Part shown: positions 1 to 7,393 of the stretch, in pieces
How positions within the stretch are numbered: the stretch's first letter is position 1
How the letters are laid out: every line of letters begins with the position of its first letter
NCBI RefSeq assembly: GCF_026342435.1
Contig: NZ_JAPEMT010000001.1
Coordinates: 2,040,501-2,104,500 of the forward strand
DNA: 64,000 bases
From: Streptomyces sp. NBC_00237
Lineage (GTDB): Bacteria; Actinomycetota; Actinomycetes; Streptomycetales; Streptomycetaceae
Direction: 5' to 3'
The notes under the pieces: model-generated
What the model was told of the DNA's origin: nothing
Seen by the model: only the letters and a program-made list of their open reading frames with translations
Databases searched by the model: none
Translations under genes and position numbers: made by a program

Positions 1-2
1 AC

Positions 3-437
3 CCCGTCGTCGGAGCCGCCTGGCTCCTCGACATCGAGGTCCTGGAACTTCCCGTCGGCGACGTCTTCGCCCGCCAGGACGGCGAGTTCAGCTGGATCAC
101 GGCCCGCGCCGACTGGGCGCCCCCGCGCACCCTCCGGCAGTACGCGAGCAGCGAAGAGGTCGACGCCCTCCCCGCGCCCCCGCCCGGCGAGGGCTGGCTG
201 TACGCCTGGGCCTGGGAGGACGAGGCCGCGGGAAGGGTCCGCGCGCGGGGGTTCCCCCGGCGTGACGACGGCATCGACGAGGACGAGGCGACCGGAGCGG
301 CGGCCCTCCAGCTCACCGCCGCGCTCGGGCGGGCGCTCAACATCACCCAGGGGAAGGGGTCGCAGCTCCTCACCGCCCCGGGGCCCGACGGAATCATCGA
401 GCTCGGCGGCAGGGTCAGGTTCGCCACCCACCTGTGA
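3..437 (+). CDS. PhzF family isomerase-like protein, 3' part (5'-truncated)
   Basis: The frame is open from the window edge and ends with TGA at 435-437, giving about 144 C-terminal residues. It opens with PVVGAAWLL, which matches the GNPxxG..L strand of PhzF-family proteins, and has the family motif DEDEATGAAA near residues 92-101. The end, IIELGGRVRF, matches the last strands of the fold. PhzF enzymes are two-lobed, diaminopimelate-epimerase-like isomerases; most actinobacterial members have no known substrate. The catalytic Glu lies in the missing N-terminal part. A strong hairpin follows. It faces the heme oxygenase gene convergently. Confidence 0.85.
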   Translation, partial: PVVGAAWLLDIEVLELPVGDVFARQDGEFSWITARADWAPPRTLRQYASSEEVDALPAPPPGEGWLYAWAWEDEAAGRVRARGFPRRDDGIDEDEATGAAALQLTAALGRALNITQGKGSQLLTAPGPDGIIELGGRVRFATHL

Positions 438-463
438 GGGGTGGTGCGAGAGGCGCGACGAAA

Positions 464-491
464 GGGCCCGCGCCGTCCCCGGCGCGGGCCC
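464..491. terminator. Bidirectional hairpin between convergent genes
   Basis: A perfect 12-bp inverted repeat (464-475 with 480-491) has a 4-nt loop, TCCC. It lies between the PhzF-like stop and the heme oxygenase stop, so it can end both transcripts. There is no U-tract, as is usual in Streptomyces. Confidence 0.75.
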
Positions 492-515
492 ACATTCCTC
501 ACGTACCGTCAGAGA

Positions 516-1166
516 TCACGCACTGAGCGGGAATTCACCGCCCAGCTCCCGGAACACCGCCCCGTTGAAGTCGAACGCCCGCTTGCACTCCTCGATGATC
601 CGCTTCTTTTCGAGGTCGTCCGCCGCGATGGCGTCCAGCAGTTCCCGGTAGTTCCGCTTGAAGGCGGCCGGGTTGGCGACGCTCTCGAAGACGTAGAAGC
701 GGACGCCGTCGCCCTTGCGCTCGAAGCCCCAGGTCTTCTCCGCCTTGTCGCGGATGATCTGGCCGCCGGAGAGGTCGCCCAGGTAGCGGGTGTAGTGGTG
801 GGCGACGTACCCGCCCGGCCAGGTGGCCGCGCACTCGGTGACACGTGCCGCGTATGCCGCTGTGGAGGGGAGGGCGACGAGGCCGTCGCGCCAGTTCTCG
901 CCGCGCAGGTGCGTGAGGTCGCGCTCCAGCTCCGCGACGCGCATCAGCTCGGGCTGTATGAACGGGCCCGCGACGGGGTCGGCGGCGAGCGAACCGGCCG
1001 CGTCCTCAAGGGCCTTGTAGACGAACCACAGCTGCTCGGTGTAGCGCGTGTACGCGTCCACGCCGAGCTTGCCGCCGAGGAGGTCGCTCATGAACGTCGA
1101 GGTCTCCGCCTCCGTGTGCTGCTCGTGCGAGGCGACACGGATCTGGGTGGAGAAGAGGGTGTCCAC
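516..1166 (-). CDS. Biliverdin-producing heme oxygenase (HmuO-like)
   Basis: A 216-residue protein, the usual length for bacterial heme oxygenases, which open heme to biliverdin, CO and Fe2+ using reductase-supplied electrons in the cytoplasm. The sequence around residues 14-30 (SHEQHTEAETSTFMSDLL) aligns with the proximal helix of HmuO, with His17 as the likely heme ligand. YLGDLSGGQ near residues 131-139 is the glycine-rich distal helix. The gene is monocistronic. An iron box lies about 90-107 bp upstream, so it is probably derepressed by DmdR/IdeR when iron is scarce and used to take iron from heme. No heme transporter lies beside it. Confidence 0.95.
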   Translation of the reverse strand: MDTLFSTQIRVASHEQHTEAETSTFMSDLLGGKLGVDAYTRYTEQLWFVYKALEDAAGSLAADPVAGPFIQPELMRVAELERDLTHLRGENWRDGLVALPSTAAYAARVTECAATWPGGYVAHHYTRYLGDLSGGQIIRDKAEKTWGFERKGDGVRFYVFESVANPAAFKRNYRELLDAIAADDLEKKRIIEECKRAFDFNGAVFRELGGEFPLSA

Positions 1167-1215
1167 AGCGGACCTCCGGGGGCAAAGGGGGACGGGATGA
1201 CCGGGAAAACGAGAG

Positions 1216-1248
1216 CGGTGGTGGCAGCGATGGCACCCGCCACCACCG
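1216..1248. promoter_or_regulatory. Hairpin in the heme oxygenase 5' region
   Basis: An inverted repeat (1216-1225 with 1239-1248) forms a 10-bp stem and a 13-nt loop. It lies between the iron box and the start codon of the heme oxygenase gene. If transcription starts near the iron box it would sit in the leader RNA; alternatively it ends read-through from map, which lies upstream on the same strand. Confidence 0.45.
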
Positions 1249-1254
1249 ATCTTC

Positions 1255-1273
1255 GCTGCTTAGGCTTACCTAA
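1255..1273 (-). promoter_or_regulatory. Iron box (DmdR/IdeR operator)
   Basis: The 19 bp GCTGCTTAGGCTTACCTAA match 14 of 19 positions of the IdeR/DmdR consensus as I recall it (TTAGGTTAGSCTAACCTAA). The right half is TTAGGCTTACCTAA. It is AT-rich for this genome and sits about 90 bp upstream of the heme oxygenase start, fitting Fe2+-dependent repression. Confidence 0.75.
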
Positions 1274-1319
1274 GTCAACCTGTTCCCGACGACCTGTCGG
1301 TAAAAACCGCCGGCTCCGA

Positions 1320-2177
1320 TTACGGGAGCGTGAGGATGTCGGCCCCCGTCTCCGTCACCACCAGCGTGTGCTCGAACTGGGCAGTGCGCCTGCGGTCCTT
1401 GGTGACGACCGTCCAGCCGTCCTCCCACATGTCGTACTCGTGCGTGCCGAGCGTGAGCATCGGCTCGATCGTGAAGGTCATGCCCGGCTGCATGACGGTG
1501 GTCGCGTGGGGGCTGTCGTAGTGCGGCACGATCAGGCCCGAGTGGAAGGACGTCGAGATGCCGTGCCCGGTGAAGTCCCGTACGACGCCGTAGCCGAAGC
1601 GCTTGGCGTACGACTCGATGACCCGCCCGATGACGTTGATCTGACGGCCCGGCTTGACCGCCTTGATGGCCCGGTTGAGGGATTCGCGGGTGCGCTCGAC
1701 GAGGAGCCTGGACTCCTCGTCGACGTCGCCGCAGAAGTAGGTGGCGTTGTTGTCGCCGTGCACGCCGTTGATGTACGCGGTCACGTCGAGGTTCACGATG
1801 TCGCCGTCGGCGAGGACGGTCGAGTCGGGAATGCCGTGGCAGATGACCTCGTTGACCGAGCTGCACAGCGACTTGGGGAAGCCCCGGTAACCGAGGGTCG
1901 AGGGGTACGCCCCGTGGTCCACCATGAACTCGTGCGCGACCCGGTCGAGCTCGTCGGTGGTCACGCCGGGTGCGATGTGCTTGGCGGCCTCCTCCATCGC
2001 CTGCGCGGCGATGCGGCCCGCGATGCGCATGCGCTCGATCGTGTCGGAGTCCTGGACCTCGGGCCCTGTGTACGGAGTCGGCGCGGGTTTCCCGACGTAC
2101 TCGGGGCGCCTGATGTTGCCGGGGACGGAACGGACGGGGGAGAGCTCGCCTGGTACGAGCAGCGACTGGCCAGACAT
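1320..2177 (-). CDS. map: Methionine aminopeptidase type I
   Basis: A 285-residue M24 metallopeptidase that removes the initiator Met from new proteins. The expected metal ligands are visible: Asp in [10 protein letters not shown], Asp in HGDNNATYF, His in FTGHGIS, Glu in FTIEPML and Glu in QFEHTLVV. The open frame reaches further upstream, but I chose the ATG at 2177 ([10 protein letters not shown]). A -10-like TACACT lies exactly 7 nt before it, the spacing of a leaderless transcript, and there is no Shine-Dalgarno. It is divergent from the small gene at 2242. Confidence 0.95.
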   Translation of the reverse strand: MSGQSLLVPGELSPVRSVPGNIRRPEYVGKPAPTPYTGPEVQDSDTIERMRIAGRIAAQAMEEAAKHIAPGVTTDELDRVAHEFMVDHGAYPSTLGYRGFPKSLCSSVNEVICHGIPDSTVLADGDIVNLDVTAYINGVHGDNNATYFCGDVDEESRLLVERTRESLNRAIKAVKPGRQINVIGRVIESYAKRFGYGVVRDFTGHGISTSFHSGLIVPHYDSPHATTVMQPGMTFTIEPMLTLGTHEYDMWEDGWTVVTKDRRRTAQFEHTLVVTETGADILTLP

Positions 2178-2187
2178 GCCGACGAGT

Positions 2188-2193
2188 GTAGTC
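2188..2193 (-). promoter_or_regulatory. Candidate -10 (TACACT) for leaderless map
   Basis: On the minus strand TACACT is followed by 7 nt (CGTCGGC) and then the map ATG. This puts the transcription start at or next to the start codon. The -35 is not obvious. Confidence 0.5.
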
Positions 2194-2241
2194 AGCACCG
2201 CGGGGGCACTATGGCTGTGACGAAGTGAGGAGTACGAGGCG

Positions 2242-2475
2242 ATGGCCCTGTTCAAACGCCGTACGACCGGCAAGCCCGGCGAGTGGTTCTACTGCCTGGA
2301 GCACAAGACCGTCGAGGAGGGCCCCCAGTGCCCCTCGAAGGACCGCTTCGGCCCCTACGCGAGCCGCGAGGAGGCCCAGCACGCCATGGAGACCGCCCGT
2401 GAGCGGAACCTGGAGTGGGAGAACGACCCCAACTGGCACGACAAGGGGGGCTCCGCCGGATCCTCCGGAACCTGA
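2242..2475 (+). CDS. Small conserved hypothetical protein
   Basis: A 77-residue protein with no signal peptide or membrane segment. The body, from [27 protein letters not shown] to [22 protein letters not shown], reads like a short compact domain with a Cys pair (Cys18 and Cys31 by my count) followed by a SPOR-like 'GPYxSREEA' helix. The tail is Gly/Ser-rich. I do not recognise a function. A GAGG lies just upstream of the ATG. It is divergent from map with a 64-bp gap, so the promoters share that space. Confidence 0.75.
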   Translation: MALFKRRTTGKPGEWFYCLEHKTVEEGPQCPSKDRFGPYASREEAQHAMETARERNLEWENDPNWHDKGGSAGSSGT

Positions 2476-2971
2476 CGCCACCCCCCTCGGGCCGCGGGCC
2501 CTCCGCCTAACCCCCTCGGGCTCCGCCTCCACCCCGCCCCTCGGGCGGCGGGTCCTTTGCCTGGCCCCCTTGGGCGCCACTTCCGCCTAGCCTCCTTGGG
2601 CGGCGGGGCCGCCCCCGGGGGCGGAACGGGCGGGCAAGGGGGCGGCCCCCTCCGCTCCGGGCCCACCCCGGTGCCGCCCGCTGTTACCTCCGCCATCAGG
2701 TGCGCCGCACCAGGGTGCGCCTGCGGCGGGCTGCCCCTCCCCACCCCTTCACCTAAACCCTGCGGGGCTCGGTTGGGTTGCTGTTCAGGACTGGGGCTAT
2801 GCCCCTTGCCCCCTGCACGGGCTCCGCCCGCGCGTCCTCAATCGCCGGACGGGCTGAAGATGCTGCACCCTCAGGCGCCGACCGGGCTGAAGATGCCCGC
2901 ACCGTCAGGCGCCGGACGGGCTGAAGATGCTGCACCCTCAGGCGCCGACCGGGCTGAAGATGCCCATACCC
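2476..2971. repeat. Gene-free repeat region (dispersed element copy A and 33/34-bp array)
   Basis: About 500 bp between convergent genes. 2490-2590 is degenerate 'CTCGGGCTCCGCC' low-complexity DNA. 2591-2760 is one copy of a dispersed GC-rich element that recurs near 31200-31610, 49281-49365 and 57561-58008. 2770-2830 shows nothing I recognise. 2843-2989 is a tandem array described separately. Apparent ORFs here are compositional. Confidence 0.8.
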
Positions 2972-2989
2972 TCAGGCGCCGGACGGGCT
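2831..2989. repeat. Tandem 33/34-bp repeat array with CCGGACGGGCTGAAGATG core
   Basis: Four full units (2843-2875, 2876-2909, 2910-2942, 2943-2976) and a partial fifth alternate between 33 and 34 bp. The odd units carry GCCGGACGGGCTGAAGATGC, the even units GCCGACCGGGCTGAAGATGC. The left edge (2831-2852) is the reverse complement of the CCCGTCCGGCGATTGAGGACG motif also seen twice at 12778-12846. The array overlaps the stop codon of the MFS gene (2972-2974). Confidence 0.85.
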
Positions 2990-4252
2990 AAGAGCGGCCT
3001 CCCGCCGCAGCCTCGCGTCCTCGTCCGTCTCCGCGTCGTACGCCATCAGCTTCGGCAGCGCCACCGCCAGCAGCCCCACCGCCACCACACACGCCGCACC
3101 CCCGCTCCACACCGCGCCCCGCACGCCCGTCCAGCTCGCGACCGCACCGGCCCGCACCTGGCCGAGCTGGGGGCCGCAGCTGTACGAGAGGATCTCGATC
3201 CCGGCGAGCCGTCCCCGCAGCTCCTCCGGAATGGTCTGGTTCCAGATGGTGGAGCGGCCGAGGCCGCTGATCATGTCGCCGCCGCCCGCCACCGCGATGC
3301 ACAGCAGCACCAGCCAGATGTCGTCGGTCAGCCCGGCCGCAGCCATGGCGAGCCCCCACCCGACGGCACCCAGCACGACCATCCGCCCGTGCCGCCGCAC
3401 CTTCGACGCCCAGCCGCTGGTCAGGCCGACCACGCACGCGCCCAGCGGCATCGCCGCGTACATCAGCCCGAGCGCCCACTCCGCGTCCAGGTCCTTCGCG
3501 AGGAAGGGGAAGATCGCGGTCGGGAACGCCAGCAGCATCGCCGCCAGGTCGATCCCGTACGTCCCGAGCAGCACCGGCTTGCTCCAGGCGTAGCGCGCGC
3601 CCTCCGCTATGCCGCGCAGCGAGGGCTTCTCGGCGTTCGCGGCGGCGGGTGCGGGGGAGAGCCGCAGGCACATCAGCACGGACGCGGCGAACCCGACGAC
3701 GGTGACGGCGTACGCGGTGGGCGTCCCGGCGTACGCGACGACGACACCCGCGAGGGCGGGTCCGGCGATGGCCCCGACCTGCCAGCGCAGCCCGTTGAGC
3801 GCGGCGGCGGCGGTGAGCTGGTCGTGCGGGACGATCCGGGCCATCAACGAGTCCAGGGCGGGCCGCTGGAGCCCGGACAGCGCGGCGACGCCCGCCGCCA
3901 CCACGTACAGCGGCCACAGCATCGGCTCCGGCAACAGCGCGTTCACCAGCAGTACGACGGCCAGCACGCCGAGCCCGACCTCGGTGAGCAGGATGATCCG
4001 CTTCCGGTCGACGGCGTCGGCCAGCGCGCCCCCGTAGAGGCCGAAGACGATCAGCGGCACCAGCTCGACGGCCCCGATGGCACCGACGGCGAGCGGGGAG
4101 TCGGTGAGGTGGGCGATCTGGAGCGGCATGGCGACCAGGGCCATCGAACTGCCGAAGAAGGCGACGATGCCCTGCACCCAGAGCAGCCGGAAATCGGCCG
4201 AGGAGCGCCACGGGGAGAGGTCGGGGAGGAGAGAGCGGAGCTTGGAGGACAC
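2972..4252 (-). CDS. MFS transporter, EntS-like exporter
   Basis: A 426-residue inner-membrane protein with about 12 hydrophobic segments, belonging to the EntS/MFS_3 type. Those proteins export siderophores or drugs. The loop-2 motif is present as GGALADAVDRKRI (about residues 77-89), and GRLAGIEILSYSCGPQLGQ in the second half fits the family. The last residues (SPSGA) and the stop are encoded inside the downstream tandem array, so the original C-terminus has been replaced or extended by repeat DNA. The substrate is unknown. The iron-box heme oxygenase gene nearby makes a siderophore link tempting but unproven. Start at ATG 4252. Confidence 0.9.
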   Translation of the reverse strand: MSSKLRSLLPDLSPWRSSADFRLLWVQGIVAFFGSSMALVAMPLQIAHLTDSPLAVGAIGAVELVPLIVFGLYGGALADAVDRKRIILLTEVGLGVLAVVLLVNALLPEPMLWPLYVVAAGVAALSGLQRPALDSLMARIVPHDQLTAAAALNGLRWQVGAIAGPALAGVVVAYAGTPTAYAVTVVGFAASVLMCLRLSPAPAAANAEKPSLRGIAEGARYAWSKPVLLGTYGIDLAAMLLAFPTAIFPFLAKDLDAEWALGLMYAAMPLGACVVGLTSGWASKVRRHGRMVVLGAVGWGLAMAAAGLTDDIWLVLLCIAVAGGGDMISGLGRSTIWNQTIPEELRGRLAGIEILSYSCGPQLGQVRAGAVASWTGVRGAVWSGGAACVVAVGLLAVALPKLMAYDAETDEDARLRREAALSPSGA

Positions 4253-4344
4253 GAGGAGCCATGCTCCGCGTCCGGAATGGGGGGAGGCAACTCCATTTCG
4301 CCGGGCTCGGGCCGAGGCAGCTCTCCGGAGCCCTCAGGCCGGGT

Positions 4345-4389
4345 CCGGGGTGGCCGGGGTGGCCGGGGTGTCCGGGGGCCCGGGGTGGC
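4345..4389. repeat. 9-bp tandem repeat CCGGGGTGG
   Basis: Units at 4345-4353, 4354-4362, 4363-4371 (last base changed) and 4372-4380 (degenerate), then a partial unit. It lies in the 244-bp divergent gap between the MFS gene and the M50 protease gene. Confidence 0.7.
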
Positions 4390-4496
4390 CGTGGGCTCGG
4401 GGAACCCTCACCCCGGTTCCACGCGTTCTCTCCCGTACACCGGTACGGTCGACGCCCAGCCCGACATGACACCCCGCCACCCCAGGAGCAGCCCCC

Positions 4497-5303
4497 ATGA
4501 CCACCGCCATCAGCCGCAGGGAGCGCCGGATCAGCCCGGTCTTCCTCGGCATCGTCGCCGTCATGGCGGCCGCAGGCTGGGCAGTCTGGACGGACTTCGC
4601 GTCCTCCACCGGCTTCGCGGTGTTCCTCTTCGTGACGTCCGCCTGGATCGTCTCCCTGTGCCTGCACGAGTACGCGCACGCCCGCACGGCCCTGCACAGC
4701 GGCGACATCAGCATCGGGGCGAAGGGCTACCTCACCCTCAACCCGCTCAAGTACACGCACGTCCTGCTGAGCATCGTGCTGCCGATCGTGTTCGTGATCC
4801 TGGGCGGCATCGGCCTGCCCGGCGGCGCGGTCTTCATCGAGCGCGGACGCATCCAGGGGCGGTGGAAGCACAGCCTGATCTCGGCGGCGGGGCCGCTCAC
4901 GAACGTCCTCTTCGCGATCGTGTGCACCGCGCCGTTCTGGCTGGACGCGCTGGACGGCGTCCCGAGGCCCTTCCGGTACGCGCTGGCCTTCCTGGCCCTG
5001 CTCCAGGTTTCGGCGGCGCTGCTGAACTTCCTGCCGGTGCCGGGCCTCGACGGGTACGGCGTCATCGAGCCCTGGCTCTCGTACGGGATCCGGCGGCAGA
5101 TCGAGCCGTACGCGCCCTTCGGGCTGCTGTTCGTGTTCGCCCTGCTGTGGGTGCCGGAGGTGAACCGGGTCTTCTTCGACGTGATCTACGCGATCACCGG
5201 CGGGCTCGGCGTGCACGAGGTGGAGACCTACTGCGGACGCGACCTCTTCCAGTTCTGGAACGAATTCTGGGGCGAGGCGAACCCGGGCTGCGCCGTGCGC
5301 TGA
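4497..5303 (+). CDS. Site-2 protease family (M50) metalloprotease
   Basis: A 268-residue polytopic membrane protein. The zinc-site motif HEYAHA (HExxH) lies near residues 57-62 within a hydrophobic helix. The third ligand motif, NFLPVPGLDGYG, lies near residues 180-191. These two define intramembrane S2P proteases. An AGGAG sits 8 nt before the ATG. M50 proteins of this short form in actinobacteria mostly lack known substrates; S2P family members elsewhere release membrane-held transcription factors. The C-terminal 40 residues (VETYCGRDLFQFWNEF) are polar and unusual for the fold. Confidence 0.9.
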   Translation: MTTAISRRERRISPVFLGIVAVMAAAGWAVWTDFASSTGFAVFLFVTSAWIVSLCLHEYAHARTALHSGDISIGAKGYLTLNPLKYTHVLLSIVLPIVFVILGGIGLPGGAVFIERGRIQGRWKHSLISAAGPLTNVLFAIVCTAPFWLDALDGVPRPFRYALAFLALLQVSAALLNFLPVPGLDGYGVIEPWLSYGIRRQIEPYAPFGLLFVFALLWVPEVNRVFFDVIYAITGGLGVHEVETYCGRDLFQFWNEFWGEANPGCAVR

Positions 5304-5316
5304 CCCCCACCCGTGC

Positions 5317-5508
5317 TCAGGCGGCCGAGGCTTCCCGGTGCGCCTTCTCGGCCTTCGCCTTGCGCAGGTAGTACCAGGCCATGTTCGAGGAGAGGCCCGC
5401 CAGCAGGATCCAGACGATCCCGAGCAGGTTGCCCTCGACGAAGGAGACCACGGCCGCGACGACCGAGAGGGCGCAGACGACCAGGGCGTACAGAGCGAGG
5501 CGGGGCAT
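5317..5508 (-). CDS. Small two-helix membrane protein
   Basis: 63 residues starting MPRLALYALV. It has two hydrophobic segments (about residues 4-20 and 26-43) and a Lys/Ala-rich cytoplasmic tail, RKAKAEKAHREASAA. The open frame is longer, but the ATG at 5508 has a good CAGGAG 8 nt upstream and excludes a low-complexity Arg/Pro extension. It is convergent with the M50 gene, with 13 bp between the stops. Function unknown. Confidence 0.75.
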   Translation of the reverse strand: MPRLALYALVVCALSVVAAVVSFVEGNLLGIVWILLAGLSSNMAWYYLRKAKAEKAHREASAA

Positions 5509-5613
5509 GGGGGACGGCTCCTGTCGGGACGGACGGCGTACGACGTGCGCACCGCCCGGCGGACGGAGGCGTACGAAATCGGCCCGTCCAGTGTCCCCCA
5601 TGCCCGGATCGCC

Positions 5614-6333
5614 TTATACGTCGGTCACGCGCAGACCGGCGTGCGCCTTGTAGCGGCGGTTCACCGAGATCAGGTTGGCCACCAGGGACTCGACCTGGTG
5701 GGCGTTGCGCAGGCGGCCCGCGAAGACGCCGCGCATGCCGGGGATGCGGGCGGCCAGCGCCTGCACCAGGTCGGTGTCCGCGCGCGCCTCGCCCAGCACC
5801 ATCACGTCGGTGTCGATCTCCTCGACCGCCGGGTCCTGGAGCAGGACGGCCGAGAGGTGGTGGAAGGCGGCCGTGACGCGGGAGTCGGGGAGGAGCGCGG
5901 CGGCCTGCTCGGCGGCGCTGCCCTCCTCCGGCTTCAGCGCGTACGCGCCCTTCTTGTCGAAGCCCAGCGGGTTGACGCAGTCGACGACGAGCTTGCCGGC
6001 CAGCTCCTCGCGCAGCGACTCCAGCGTCTTCGCGTGCCCGTCCCACGGCACGGCGACGATCACGACGTCGCTGCGCCGCGCGCACTCGGCGTTGTCCGCG
6101 CCCTCGACGCCGAGCCCGAGCTCCTCGGCGGCCGACTGCGCGCGCTCGGCGGCCCGCGAGCCGATGATCACCTTCTGCCCGGCCCGCGCGAGCCGGTAGG
6201 CGAGGCCGCGCCCCTGGTCGCCGGTGCCGCCGAGGACGCCGACGACGAGCCCGGAGACGTCGGGCAGGTCCCACGGGTCCTTGACGGGCTTCTTCGGGGC
6301 CTCGGCCGGGGAGTTCTCTGAAGTGGAAGTCAT
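5614..6333 (-). CDS. npdG: NADPH:coenzyme F420 oxidoreductase
   Basis: A 239-residue member of the NpdG/Fno family, which moves hydride between NADP(H) and coenzyme F420. Streptomyces use F420H2 for several oxidoreductases. The Rossmann motif GVLGGTGDQGRGLAYRLA (about residues 33-50) is characteristic, as are VIIGSRAAERA for NADP phosphate binding and VVDCVNPLGFDKKG. The N-terminal 28 residues are an unconserved polar extension. It is monocistronic and divergent from the SIS-like gene. Confidence 0.93.
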   Translation of the reverse strand: MTSTSENSPAEAPKKPVKDPWDLPDVSGLVVGVLGGTGDQGRGLAYRLARAGQKVIIGSRAAERAQSAAEELGLGVEGADNAECARRSDVVIVAVPWDGHAKTLESLREELAGKLVVDCVNPLGFDKKGAYALKPEEGSAAEQAAALLPDSRVTAAFHHLSAVLLQDPAVEEIDTDVMVLGEARADTDLVQALAARIPGMRGVFAGRLRNAHQVESLVANLISVNRRYKAHAGLRVTDV

Positions 6334-6426
6334 GGCCCGACCCTACTTGCAGGTAGCGCCCCTCGTCCGGGTGAGCCGACCCCGACGCCGGGACGCGCCC
6401 TGGCCCCGCACGGCAGGCTCGCGCGC

Positions 6427-7032
6427 ATGGATGCCGTGAGGGTCGCACTGCTGCGAGAGGTCCTGGCCGGTACGGAATGGCTGGGGGCGACGAGGCGCTT
6501 CGCCGGAGTGCTCCGGTCCGCCGTGTCGCCGCCCGGCAGCGGCGGCCTGCTCCTGGTCGGCACGCGGACCTACGAACCCTGGCACCTGGCCGCGCACCTG
6601 ATGGACGAGGCCGCCTGGTCGGGCCTGCCGACCCTGGCCCCCACTCTCGTACGCCACGAAGTCGGTCCGCACGACCCGGCCCACCTCTCGGTCGGCCTGG
6701 GCCGCCTGTCGGCCACCGGCCGGGGCGAGACGCTGCTGGTGGTGTCGGGGGAGAGGGGCCCGGACGCGGGCCTGCTGGAGAGGGTGAACGACGTACGGCG
6801 GGCGGGCGCGACGGTCCTGGCCCTGTCGGGCTCGGCCACCGACACGGAACTCCCCTCGCTCGCCCACGAGTCGCTGTCCGTGCCGGAGGGCGGCGAGATC
6901 GACCTGGACACCGCCCAGCACCTGGTGAGCGCGGCGGCGGGGGAGAACACGGGGCGCGGACCGAGGGGGGCGAGGGGGCGGCTGTGGAAGGTGGTGGAGG
7001 GTTTGATGGGGCCGGGGCCCGAGCGGTGGTGA
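6427..7032 (+). CDS. SIS-like conserved hypothetical protein
   Basis: 201 residues. Three features read like a sugar-isomerase (SIS) Rossmann domain: GGLLLVGTRTYEPWHLAAHL (about residues 39-58), ETLLVVSGERG (101-111) and LLERVNDVRRAGATVLALSG (116-135). It is shorter than catalytic SIS enzymes and no active site can be assigned. The C-terminus (GRGPRGARGRLWKVV) is basic. There is no clear Shine-Dalgarno; the ATG at 6427 is the first in frame. The 27-bp minisatellite begins soon after the stop. Confidence 0.65.
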   Translation: MDAVRVALLREVLAGTEWLGATRRFAGVLRSAVSPPGSGGLLLVGTRTYEPWHLAAHLMDEAAWSGLPTLAPTLVRHEVGPHDPAHLSVGLGRLSATGRGETLLVVSGERGPDAGLLERVNDVRRAGATVLALSGSATDTELPSLAHESLSVPEGGEIDLDTAQHLVSAAAGENTGRGPRGARGRLWKVVEGLMGPGPERW

Positions 7033-7051
7033 GGTGCGGCCCGCCCGTGGG

Positions 7052-7340
7052 GGTGTGCCGTCCGTGAGGGTGTGCCGGGTGGTGCCGTCTGCGGGGGGTG
7101 CGCCCGGCGGCGCCGTCTGCGGGGGCTGCGCCGGGTGGCACCGTCCGCAGGGGTGCCGGGCCGTGCCGTCCGTAGGGGCGTGCCGGGTGGCCCCCTTCGC
7201 GGGGGTGTGCCGGGTGGTGCCGTCTGCGGGGGTGTGCCGGGTGGTGCCGTCTGCGGGGGGTGCCCCGGGCGGTGCCGTCCGGGCGTGCCGGGCCGTGCCG
7301 TCCGTAGGGGCGTGCCGGGTGGTGCCCTCCGCCGAGGGGC
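7052..7340. repeat. 27-bp minisatellite upstream of the SARP regulator
   Basis: About 11 degenerate copies of a 27-bp unit with core GTGTGCCGGGTGGTGCCGTC, including two adjacent identical copies at about 7201-7254. The gap from 7033 to 7390 holds nothing else except the promoter at its right end. Because 27 is divisible by 3, several frames stay open, which produces a spurious 5' extension of the next gene. Confidence 0.85.
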
Positions 7341-7375
7341 CATTGCCCGCCCATTGCCCGGCTTTCCCGCCGCCC

Positions 7376-7393
7376 GGCGACAATGGGCCGGTG
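7376..7393 (+). promoter_or_regulatory. Candidate leaderless promoter of the SARP-like gene
   Basis: A -10-like GACAAT lies a few nt before the GTG start at 7391 and there is no Shine-Dalgarno, the pattern of a leaderless Streptomyces transcript. The same local sequence (ACRATGGGCCG before the start) recurs at 59633. Confidence 0.45.

Noticed and set aside
2843-2989. Possible CRISPR array
   Set aside because: Units are contiguous 33/34-mers without unique spacers, and no cas genes are present.
6344-6357. CTTGCAGG upstream of npdG as a MalR site
   Set aside because: Only one half-site is present, with no partner at 2 or 12-13 bp, so it is probably chance.
7034-7390. Extension of the SARP gene back to 7034
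   Set aside because: The added 119 residues are only translated 27-bp repeats. A promoter-like box and GTG at 7391 match the family's normal N-terminus.
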